From Apoderus coryli (lineage: Eukaryota > Arthropoda > Insecta > Coleoptera > Attelabidae), in contig OU452198.1 in NCBI GenBank assembly GCA_911728435.2, positions 15,224,001 to 15,288,000 of the forward strand: 64,000 nucleotides of DNA, given 5' to 3'. The translations under genes were made by a program, and so were the position numbers. The first letter of the stretch is position 1; each line of letters opens with the position of its first letter. Shown in pieces: positions 1 through 12,200 of this stretch. A model generated the notes under the pieces. That model ran no database searches and had not been told where the DNA came from. It was given only the letters and a program-made list of their open reading frames with translations.

Positions 1-1410
1 TCTACGGTGACCAATCTAACCACTTTCCTGCAGGATGTAATTCCGGCTGTCGGTCGAGGTTTGCAAGTCGACGCAATCTATACTGACTTTTCCAAGGCGT
101 TCGATAAGATTGATCATTCCCTGATTCAACAGAAGATGTGCGACATTGGCTTCGGCAGGAATGTGATATCTTTGTTTTCAGTCCTATCTGGGAGCAAGGC
201 AACAATTTGTTGAATACAATGGATTCAGTTCAAGTTCATTCACAGCCTCAAGTGGAACTCCGCAGGGCAGTACGTTGGCTCCTCTTCTCTTTGCAATATT
301 CGTAAACGATATTGGATCTGGTTTCAGTAGCAATTATTTGTTGTTTGCGGATGATTTAAAATTGTATCGCACTGTTGTTTGTGAGAACGATTGCGCACAG
401 CTTCAAACAGATCTATGTCGGCTCTCAGAATGGTGTAATCTAAATAGACTTCCTCTAAATCTGAACAAATGTAAGTCGGTGACATTTACAAAACGTCCGT
501 TTTTGCGAAACTACACCATAATTCAAATTTCGAACGCTGCACTTAAGATCTTGGTGTATACTTGGATGGTGATTTATCTTTCAACTACCACATTGAGCAA
601 GTTTCTGCTAATGCTTTGCGAATGTTGGGATTTATTTTTAGACAGACCAGAGAATTCAGCAACATGGACTGCCTGAAAAGTCTCTATTTCGCCTTTGTTG
701 TGTCTATTTTGGAATTCGCTACAATCATTTGGTCGCCCATCTACCGTATTCATATACAAAGATTGGAGAGTATCCAACGTAAGTTTTTAAAATATTTGTC
801 ATTTAAAATTGATGGATATTTTCCTCCTCGTGGGTGTGATCACGGCCTGTTACTGGCAAGGTTCGGATTTCGGCCGTTACCCGAGAGACGCATTTTCGCG
901 TCTCAGATCTTTCTTTTTAAGTTGATCAACAATATGTTGGATTGTCCTCGGTTGCTTCAGCAGCTATGGTTTCGTGTCCCTAGGGTTCACTCTAGAAGCG
1001 CTAGTTTATTTTGGGTGCCACAGATTCCTTCTAATTATGAATCTAAAGCACCGTTAGCACGTTAGCTTGTAAATACAGCAACCGATTAGTTATTAATGAA
1101 AACGTTGATTTTTTTAATGTATCGCTTGGTTCTTTTAAGAAAAGTTTAGAGACATGTTTGCGGGCTACTGATTTGTATTTGTTTTGATGAATTATGTTGA
1201 TGTGTTAATTATTTATTGTTATTATTAATTGTTCTTGTAATCCTCTCAATTTTCTTTCGTTTTGATGCGTGTATTTCCTTTTTTGTATTTTTCTATTTTT
1301 CAGTTAGTTCTAAGTTGGGTATTTTGATATGCTAATGCTAGGCAATTGTTTTTGTTAATGTAAGATTTTGTCTTGTTATTGGGTAGTGATACCTGTTAGA
1401 CAATAAAGAG
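1..1410 (+). pseudogene. Non-LTR retrotransposon (jockey/CR1-like) reverse transcriptase and 3' end, copy 1
   Basis: Reading frames from the first base encode RT pieces: YTDFSKAFDKIDHSL (RT3), SGTPQGSTLAPLLFAIF (RT4) and LLFADDLKLY (catalytic FADD). They continue through the C-terminal region with [12 protein letters not shown] to about 1065. Frame breaks lie near 175 (an extra base against copy 2) and in a set of three small deletions at 495-550 that total 15 nt. The 3' UTR ends in AATAAAGAG followed by ATT repeats near 1405-1425, a common end for this type of element. Dead by its own lesions. Confidence 0.88.
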
Positions 1411-2064
1411 ATTATTATTATTATATCATAATATATATTTTTGGATTTGTCTTATAATTGGGTAGTTAGACGATATTATTATTATAATTTTTAGTAATTA
1501 CCATGAGAATCTACATATTTACATGGAATTAAAAAAAATACGTCTCAAAGTAATCGATTATTGAGTTACTCTACTGCATGTATTATGAATTAAAAACGTT
1601 AAAGGCAAGAATAATTATTCAAAATTCTCAAAAACAAAATGTTACTGACGTCTAAAATTCAGCTTTATACGTGCAAAAAATTAATAAATCCAGCGAGGGT
1701 CTATTGTGAATCATACCAATTTCTATTCCACCAGCAGCCAATCTTCAATGAAGTCGATAATTTTGCAGGGTGGTTTTTCTTTTAGATTCGCCGGTAGAAG
1801 GGCGACTTCACCGAATGTTGCGAGTCTAGTTCTAGCTACAACTGCGCAAGAACATAATACATTCGGTATTGTACAATTAAGCTAATATATTCGTTACTAA
1901 GTGATCTGACGTTCCCTTAATGGGGTAAATTGAGTGATAATAACACACAAGTTAAAGTAAAAGTACGTTAAATATATTACTGTGTAAACGTTATAAAAAT
2001 ACAAAACATACAAGGCAAGGTAAAATAAAAAAAAACTTAAAAATATAAATTTCAGATTATATTC
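1411..2064. other. 3' flank of citron kinase copy 1, no gene seen
   Basis: AT-rich sequence between the non-LTR tail and the citron kinase stop codon. It must contain the 3' UTR of citron kinase, but I find no convincing AATAAA on the minus strand near the stop. The counterpart in copy 2 (about 41290-41905) lacks about 35 bp near 1571-1605. Confidence 0.6.
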
Positions 2065-3236
2065 TTACAAATTCGTCTGAGAAAAAGTTACTTTTCTCAC
2101 TTTATGTTCAGCCTCAGATGCTTCATCACTCAGGTGACCATCTAAACTTTGTACCATGGAGCTGGTAAAACTAAAGTTGTCGAAATCACCATTTTCCTCA
2201 TCTGATTCGCTTAACAAGTCAATGTCTAGATACTTTCTCCCATTCAAAAATTTAATTTCACTATTTTGCACTATATAAACACCTTTAGTACTTCCGCCAA
2301 TGTATTTAAACTTATCGAAAAGGACCCTAGCGGAAACTTCGGAATTAGTTTTCGTGGAATCTCTACATGTATCATCAGTAATTTTAATAATTTCAATACC
2401 AGAAAACTGCACAATGTAAAGACAATCTTTGGAAAAATGAAATGCAAGCGGTAAATGGTCACGTTTAAGTTCACAATCACGCGATGATCTACCATATTCG
2501 TCTATAAAAACTGAAAATTCTTGAAATGAGACTAGATATTCAATTACTGGCGACAATGAAATCGGAATAATTGATAAAGGATAAGAACCCATTTTGTAAC
2601 AGTTAGTAACTGTCTGACGCAGTTTGGTATCAGACACATCGAGAAATTCTTCCGCTTCCATTGTGTGTAAATCGATTTCGAAAAATTTATCAGCACCAAC
2701 TATAAGACTATTTTGTGTAAACAGCAGACATCCAGTCGGCTGGGCTGTGTCTAGAACCCTCAATGGTACAAATTCATTACTCTCATAAGAAAAATCCATT
2801 ATAACCAATTGTTTGTTCGTTGCAACGCATATTTTCTTCTGATTTTTAATACTTTTGTCAGGCGTTTGTAGGGTATGAAAACCATTTAGTCCATTGACAT
2901 TGACATTCTTGAACTTCAACGGCACTTTTGAACACGGAGCACATTGCGTCAAATTAATCAAATGATTAATATCACAGGAAATTAATACACTTTTACTATC
3001 AACTATCATCAACACTAAATTAGCTGGATGGAATACTGCAATATGATGCACCTGCGATATACCATCAATTGACACCAATTTGTTGTCAAATATACAGTGA
3101 AGTCCATTGTCACAGCCGACAGCACTGATATTCTGTGATATCTCTGTCAAACAATTAACAGCCAAGTCAGGAACTATTTTTACAACGCTATCCACATTGG
3201 GTTTGTCAATGTTCATGTTGAAAATTTTTTGCAGAG
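2065..3236 (-). CDS. sti: Citron kinase copy 1, exon 16: CNH domain and C-terminus
   Basis: Last exon, 390 codons plus TAA. Citron homology (CNH) beta-propeller repeats begin near [15 protein letters not shown]. An acidic tail ([13 protein letters not shown]) and a basic end ([14 protein letters not shown]) follow. By my reading only about seven bases differ from copy 2 over the exon, all synonymous. Confidence 0.92.
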
Positions 3237-6200
3237 CTGCAACAAAATATAATTACCGATTAAATAAAATATGTAAAACTTAAAAATAAACATTACAAAC
3301 AATGTTTAACAGTTGTCCATTTAATAATACAGTAATGGTAGGTGAACTTTTGCTACGGTCGTAACAACACGACTACATATTTTTATGTACTTATAGTGTG
3401 TAGTATTCTTGTTACGACCGTAGCAAAAGTTCACATACCATTACTAAATGGGCAACTGTATTAAAAAACAGTGTTTAATAATTATCTTTAAACACACAAC
3501 TGACTATTTACTTATACAGTAAGTGTAGCTTAACTTTTGCTACGGTCGTAACAACAAGACTACTTATTGCCATGTACTTATACAAAGTATGCATCATCAT
3601 CATCATCAACAGCAGCATTCACCCGCTAACGAGTATGAATTACTCCAACTCAGGGATTTCTGTTGTGAACCCTAAGATGGCTAAACAGACCGATCGTCGA
3701 GCCGCCAATCCTGTCATAGAATTGACACACCCAATCACAACAATTCACCGGCTGTTGTAGGTGCGCGGCCCCATCGATGCGTGCTCTCTCCTTCCGATGC
3801 TGTCTCTACGCATCCTCATGTCGTCCACGCTGCTCCTCAAAAACTTGATGGGCCTCGTAAATGGTACACCTCCATCTCGCTCTTCGTCCCAGCTTGGAGT
3901 CTACGAAGGTTGAAGAGTCCACCGCCATCAAATCTGTAGACGATCTCTATTCCTCCCGGTAGTTCATCCTTAACAAGTTGAATGACCGTTCCCACAAACA
4001 TCGAAAACAAGGTCGGTGCAATGACACAACCCTGCTTTACGCCAATTGTTATTGGAAAGGGTTCACCCGGTCCGCTGCTGTTGAGAACTGGTTTCATATT
4101 ATCGTGAAGGAGTCGAAATATCATGATGAATTTCTGGGGACCTCCGTTGAGCTTCAATATCCTCCACAGAACCTCACGGTTAACGGAGTCGACGTCTTGA
4201 CAAGGTCTATAAAACCCATGTATAGAGGAAGATTTTATTCCCGTGACTTTTCTTGTATTTGCCTGGTACTAAATATCATCTCGGCTGTTGGGTCTAGAAC
4301 CACATTGTGTTTCCGGCATACATACAAGGTATGTAGTATCATCAAAATAAAATGTTTAGGAAGTAGTCGATTATGTCGAGGATCAGAGCTGGGTGAGTAA
4401 TAGGTGCAAATTACTATTCAATGTAATTTTTAATTAAATACGATTTTCGCTAAAGTAATTGTATTATTGAAGTTCCAATTATTTTTCTCAAATACGATAA
4501 ACAACGACGGTTGTAAAAAAGTTCTAAACATTTTCGTGAATGTTAACACCAAACACCCCATAATAAAAACGAATGCCTGAAGTAGGTACTGTAAGAATAA
4601 TAAATCTGTTATGTAAATTCCAGATGGACCCCGTCATACGGTTGCCATTCTGCCCGAGTTGAGAGCGTTCAGCGGCGTTTCCTTAGGTATGTTCACTTTA
4701 AGCTTGGTCGTCCGCGTCCTATCGATTTTGTGTTCGATTACGGTACTATGATAGGCGAGCTGGGGCTTACGACATTGAGTGATCGCAGGGTCGTCAGAGA
4801 TCTATTAATACTTTATAAGCTTTTGAACAATATGGTATCGTCTTCTTATTTGTTGTCCAATATTAATTTTCATGTACCGTCTAGGAACAATAGATACTCT
4901 CACCTTTTCCATGAGGAATTTCACCGTACAAATTACGGAGGAAATAATTTTGTCCCTAGAGTGGCCAGGATGGCGAATTCTTGCTTAAGCGTTGATTTCT
5001 TTGCGCCTATAGGTGAATTTATTCGCCGTTTGAAATGTGAGCGTCGCGACGGCAGTTTTGCGTAAGACGATCGATGCCTGTTGCGTTGACGATCATGGTT
5101 TTCCTTTTATTCCTGGCGTGGGTCTTGCGAATAGCTTTAGTATAACTTGAATTATGTTTAAATTGTCTACTTATTGTGTAATTTAGAGTTTCTTAGGTTT
5201 TGTAAAATTGTTGAATTTGTGTAGTATTGCATGGAATTATATTTGTTATATTATATTGTATGCTGTATAAATGGACTTTGTCCGTGAATAAATAAATAAA
5301 TAAACATAACGTATACATGGTTATGAAGAATTACACTTGACATTTATTATATAATTTCTGGTGGACTGGTAATCAATAAAAAAAAGCAATTTCTATGACT
5401 TCCCGAACGTTTCACTCATTTATTTCAGTATCTTCAGGACCTTTACGTTCAGCAAAGAAGTATTTTTGAAACTTTCCATAAAAAAATACAAGACGAACAT
5501 ATGCCAGGAGTTGCAAGTAGTGTTCCTTTCGAAAAAATGGGCCGCTTTGTTTTTTTTTATATAAAGCAGCAAATACTCCTCCCTGGACATATAGATTGAT
5601 TTTTTCATGTAGCCTTGAGGATGCTAAAATAAGTTATCGATGCGCTGGCGAATTTACAATACACCAATCGCCATAATTTGGCATGCAGAGTAGTAGGTTT
5701 AGCAAAAACATTCTTTCGTCGTTACTCTTATTTATTAATATTTGAAATTTTTGGGCTTTTTGAGGTTATTAAAAAATGGCTTTTTCAGATGCATTACGTA
5801 AAATAAGTGCCAAGCTATAGCGATTTTTCTTGAATACTTTTAAATTAAACAGCTAAAAGCACTGAAAACTTGTTTAAACCATTACGTGTGATATACCAAC
5901 TATTTTCTAATTGAAAATGGGCTTTACTTTAAGAATAAAAAATCCAGGGCCGTATTTAAAAAAACAAAGTTGATGATGGTTATTCAAAAACGAAACGTCG
6001 TAGTGACAATTTGTAAACGCGATCTTTTTCTCCTCAAAAAGACTAATGAGTAAGTGCTTTTCATTTTTTTATAGCTGTAAAAATAATGTCAGAAATAAAT
6101 AAAAACTAAAATCGCAAAAAATATTTTTTTCAGGACTTCTCAAAAACGGCTAAAGTTACTTTACTTTTGAAAACACCATTTAAAAGTTGTTTAAATTGTA

Positions 6201-9200
6201 AAATTTTTCTCTAATTTAACCGACATTGTAACTCCTACCGTTTCCAAGATTCCAATGCTATCCCATTCTTATATTGGACACAGTGTATATAGTAAATCAA
6301 ATATCTCACCTGTAAACCATGCATCCTTCTCTTTGGCACTTAACGCCATAAAAATTAAACATTTCGATGGCCAGCATGTCGTATTCGCAGAAGCTTCCAC
6401 TTTAATAATAAACGGCAGATCGCTAACAGCAACATTTGCTACTCCAATTTCAGTAGGCGATGGTTCCAACATTACATGTCCATACAAGTTTTCTCCTTGT
6501 AGTTGAACTGAATCCCTTAATTCATTTTTCGACTGGTCAGCATAAATTTGAATCGAAGTATCGGTTAGGACAGCATAACGTTTATCCCATCCATTCGATT
6601 TACTGTAAAATTTGGATAATATATAAATAAAATTAATTTTCACTCGATGCAATATAATTCAGTACAATTTAAATTACACAATGAATATGCACAGTACAAA
6701 AATGATTCACCATTTGTACCATTTAGTAGAAGTAGATGCAACGACCAGCTCAAGAAGAATTGGAACTCAGTTGGGAATTCCCCAAAAAAGAGTGATGCCA
6801 TAAATGATTGATAGCTTGAAATTGCATCAAATAAAAACATATGGAGACGTCCTAATAAAAATTGGAGCAATCTAAAATATGTGAAATAGCCGTGAAATTC
6901 TTACCCAGGTACTTTGATCCAACTTTCCACTTTCACAATATCAGTCTCATTTTCCTCATTATTAATCTCTGTTTTCTCATTGCCACCATTCAACCTCTGC
7001 ATTGTATCTCTATAATGTTTGGCTAAAGCCACTGGTAAACCACAAGTTTTCGGTGCAAATTGTGAACAATTAGTATGTGTTGCGATATGGCACTCTGTAC
7101 ATACATTGTAATTGCGACCAATCTGTACTTGGTGGTTGCATTGTGAACATTTCATGTGTCTTGTACATATTTTCGAGTCAAATCTAAAAAACCAATCAAG
7201 TTTTATTATTTCATCCTATGACGATGCCTTGTGTGGTATATAATATGTACTCGAACCTGGTTAGCATAAGATTTATGGAAACCCTATTTGATCACAATCC
7301 TATACGTTTATAATGATGGAGCATTTCAGGTGAATCAAGGAGTAAAAACACTAATTACTGCGATGATTTAAATTAAGAAAGGGAAATTGATTGTGCCATT
7401 ATGCTTCCAATTTTGTCTTAATATCTAACAGTTAAAGTATCGAAAGTAGTAAAACGTTAATGTCACTGTAATTTAGCTGTGTGGCCTATTATTGAGTTTT
7501 CCCAAAACTTACAATGACGGCTTTAATACCATTCAGCTCCAACCTTTTAGAAAACGTATATTCAACTTTATTTATATAAATATTCACTAAACTAACCAAG
7601 AATAATTGTTGCAATCTGACAAGGATATACCAGATAACAAGATAGCCGATTGACTTCAAGTGTGCATCCATTGGTAGTCCAATCTCGATGTAAAGAAAAC
7701 ACAGATTCTCTACCAGCCAGCACAAGACACTGAGGCTGTCCCACCACATATGCGAGTTAACGAAGACAGACATCAGAACCACAAAAGTTTCTTTTACCTC
7801 AACAGCATTCTTGGAATTAACTGGCAGGACTGACGAACAAACATCAGCGTTCTGAAGGAACCTGAAAAACTAGCATTGAGAGAACGTATCGATGGGGCAG
7901 CGCACCTACAACAGCCGGTAAATGGTGGTGATTGGGAATGTCAGTTTTGTGGCTCGAGGATCGATCCGTTTAGCCATCTTAGGGTTCACAACAGAAATCC
8001 CTGAGTTGGAGTAATTCATACTCGTTAGCGAGTGAATGCTGATAATGAAGACATTGTGGTCTGAGTACGCCATTCGAACATTTGCTGGGCACTTAAACGT
8101 CAAAAAATTGTTTTTAAACTCACAGAACAATGGTTTTCCGTTTTAGTTTTCCATAATTTAATTTTAAAAAAATTAAAGGGCAATAGAACAAAAAAATGAG
8201 TGAATATAAAAGATTTTACCCCACGTGAACAAAATTTATTGTTCTCCATAGCTTTTAAGTGCAAAAATATATTAGAAAATAAACAGATCAATGCAACCAA
8301 TTCAGCAAAAGATGAAGTTCCAAATCATCATCATATTACATTATGTCGTCCAATAAATCTTCTTCCAATATATTTACGTAACCCGTAGTAGGTATTGGAA
8401 GTTGCAAGTTAAACTTCATAAAAAAAAATACAAGACATCATAGGTTAGGTACATTCAGAAATAGACATGCATTGATGGTTATAATAAAGGTATGAATAAT
8501 AATATAACAATAAAAAGTACCACTAGATATCATATAAACAGTAATTTTTTTAACCTTTTTTCTTTACAAAAGACAAAAATCACCACAGGAAAATTACAAA
8601 TATACATAAATAACACTAACTGTTAACTGACCCTGAGTACAGGATTGAGTCCATTAATAAAGCAAAAACGGCCCTACAAGAGAACAATAATTATCCCAAA
8701 CAAGTAATAGACAAATTATTTAAAAAACGTATCCATAAATGGTATAATGGTAACAATGCTAATCACAACAGCAATCAGACTACCCAAAGATAAGATCAAT
8801 AAATACATCCGGCAACACCACGTTGGCTATAATATTGCAATCAAATGTAATCGTTCTCGAATGCTCGCGACTCAAACTAACCAGAGGCGACTGTGTACAG
8901 ATTTAATAGGCTATACCTCGTCCGGGGCAGCGCTGTGTTAATTTGATAGAATGTGCCTCGCTTACAGTATAGATATGGAATGGACGTACGCGCGTCAGAA
9001 TGTTGTAGAACAAACGACTACTTACTGGAAGCGTTCGAGAAAGGAGAAAATCCATATAACAGCCAACGTATAACAGGGACAGGGAATCAGTCGTGACGTG
9101 AAGAGTCAATAGTTAAGAAGTGTGACATAAGTAATAGTGAAAATAAATAGTACAAATAAATACAGTAATTTTAGTGCATTAATATTATTAGTTTCTTTAA

Positions 9201-12200
9201 GTCTTTAGTTATTAAGTGTAAATAAATTAGTTTAAATTAAAGAGCGCTATTATTTCACACAACGAACCACGAAAAACGTTACAATATGTATCACGTCCTT
9301 ATGTGATTGACCTCTCTGAAACTCAAAAAAATAAATGAAAAAAACATAAAATTACAACTTGCCATAAGAATACAGACACATTAAATTAGTATACAGAATT
9401 CCCTGCAAGGACTGTGAAGCAACTTACATCGATCAAACTAAACATCTAGATAAAAGACTTACTAACCACAAAAATCCTAACTACCCAGACAGCTCTAAAA
9501 AACATCACAACGCATAAAACCACCAATTCGACTTTGATAGTACCGTCATATTGTTATCAATAACACTGCTCTAACCTCAAAAACAGCGTTAACGGAGGTT
9601 TAGGTGGCCAAATTTGAAAATGATCCTTTCAGGGGCAGATCAAGTTCGCCTAAATAACGGTGCAAAGCATTAAAAACTTTAAAGGTACTTTAAGGTTCCA
9701 ATAGCTTATTGATCCCTTAAGAATAAGTCGGTGCAAATGGGTTTAAATACGCTAGTTGTATTAATAATTTGTTGCGTATGGGTGATTGTGATGTAGTGTT
9801 AATTTTACATCAATGGTCCAATGTTTGGAAATTTGCATTACTTAAGAGGACTAACTTATTTATTTTTTTAAATCTAGTGTTAGACGTCTCACACCATCTT
9901 TGAAGATTTTATTACCTGTGAGGAATTTTATGACGCATCCGTTGTGATGAGTTTTGTCGTCCAGTTCGAGCTAGCTTTTCAGGAGATTCTACCAATTGTG
10001 TTGCAGCATTTTTACTTGCAGGTGACAAAAGATCTATCCGTGCTGTCTCTTTTGAAGCTGTACGGAAAAAATAATAACGATTGTGCAAATAATTGAAAAG
10101 GAACATCTTTTAAATAATCAGTTACTTACCGAACTCGCCTAAAATATTATTACAGGTCTCAGCCTCAATCCTCGATTTCAAGATGTAATTCTCCTCTTTC
10201 AATTTACTGTTGGCTTTTCTCTCCATCGTTAACTGCATTTCCAAATCTTTGTAATTCATAGTAAGTGCCAATGGTGGCTGGTTTTCCTTCTTTGAACTAC
10301 CGAAAAATACTTCAGTCAACGTTTTCTTCTTGTGCGCAAATTCATCAACCTACGGTATTGAAAATTATAAATCCACTCGTGTATTGGTTGCAATTTGCTA
10401 CGAACTAAGAATTAATTATATCTCTAGTCATGATAGCCCAGCCTAGCAGTTAATGGCAGCTAAGGTCCAAAAGCTTTTTTGCAACTGATCATGATCGGTG
10501 TTATTAGTAATGCAAATGGAGAGTTCTGTTATAATAATGAAGATGCGTCCTAGAAATTTCCCTGAGTCGGCTATTTCATACTCCTTTAGACCAGAGTGGC
10601 CAGGGATCCAGACCAGAGGCAGATATTAACGAGTCTGTTCTGACAATTCCACACTGTTCTTGATGTAGATCTTGATGAGCTTAGGGCTTAGCTATCAGAG
10701 AAAATTGTTATTGACCTTCGCGCACAGTGCTGAGCACACAGATCAATGGACAAAACTTCCGCCTGGAATACAGTAGCGTGGGATCCCAGACATTGTGAAA
10801 TTTTGGTCAAATAATAAGCAAAAATGATAATTTGCACAAAAATAAATAAATACCTTCGTTTGTAAATAGTCAATCAACTTGATCTGCTGTCGCAGAGTCG
10901 CCTCGGATCTTAGTTCCCGTTCCTTATAGTAATTATTCTTTTCATTCAATACGCGTTCCAGTTCGCCAGCTTTCTGCATCAATTCACTTTTAGATTGTTC
11001 CAAATGTCCAAGATTTCGGTTCAATTTATAATTGGATTCTTTGAGTTTAACAATTTGTGTCAGATAATCGCTAATTTCCTCTTTAAGAACTTTATTCTCG
11101 GCTTTATAATTATCACATTCACGTTCATAAGACTTTTTGGTAAGTTCTAATTCACTAATGCGCTCCTCTGCTGCTGTCAGCTCATCAGAAAGACCTAGAA
11201 TATATATTTAGATAAAAATATTTGATTTATGTGTTTCAACTTAAAAATATCGGTCATTCAATCAGTAGGATAGGTAAGAAAAATCAAAATTTTGAAAAAA
11301 CTCGATTGTATTATTCAACATAGTTGAGACTACTTTTATAGTACGATTTCTCTTTCTCGTCAAAATAGACCTCAGTTTCAGCGATTACTTCATCATTGGA
11401 CATAAATGTCTTTCCAGCAAGCATTCTCTTGAGATCTGAAAACAGGAAAAAGTCGCTGGGGCTAAATATGGAGAATACAGTGGGTGGGTAAGCAATTCGA
11501 AGCTCAATTCATTCAATATTGCCATAGTTTTCATCGATTTGTGACACGGTGCATTGTCTTGGTGAAACAACACTTTTGTCTTTTGCAAATATGGCCGTTT
11601 CTTTGCGATTTCAGCGATCCAAAAGTACACAGTAATAGTCGCTCTTGATGGTGGTTCCTTTTTGGAGGTAGTCGAGAAATATTATTCCGTTCGCCTCTCA
11701 AAATACACTCGCCATCACCTTACCGGCCGACTGTTGCGTCTTTGCTCGCTTTGCATTCGGTTCGTCGATTTATGTCCGCTCAGCTGACTGTCTTGTGGAT
11801 TCTGGTGTGATAGTGAAGCCATGTTTCATCCATTGAAACATATCGACGATAGGATTCCATTTTATTGCGGTTTAACAACGCCAAACACTCCTCTGAAGCA
11901 TCAATTCGTTGTTGTTTAGTTCGACTGTAAGCTCACGCGGCACCCACTCTGCACAGAGCTTTCGCATACCCAAAATGGTAAAAACACTACCATCTGATAT
12001 CTTTACAATGTCAGCTAGCTCATGCACCTTCAATTTGCGATCGTTCATAACGAATTTGTGAATTTTTTTGCTGTTTTCTGGAAAAAAATTCTAGTAGCGC
12101 CATCTATGGCCTTTTTGAATGAACTAATAGTTCATCTCTAAGTAGAATCCCAAATTACAAGTAAAATGTTTCCATACATCATTTAATCAAATACAGGTCG

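Noticed and set aside
3597..3612. CATCATCATCATCATC as a microsatellite of interest
   Set aside because: It is the (TGA)n tail of the minus-strand RTE remnant.
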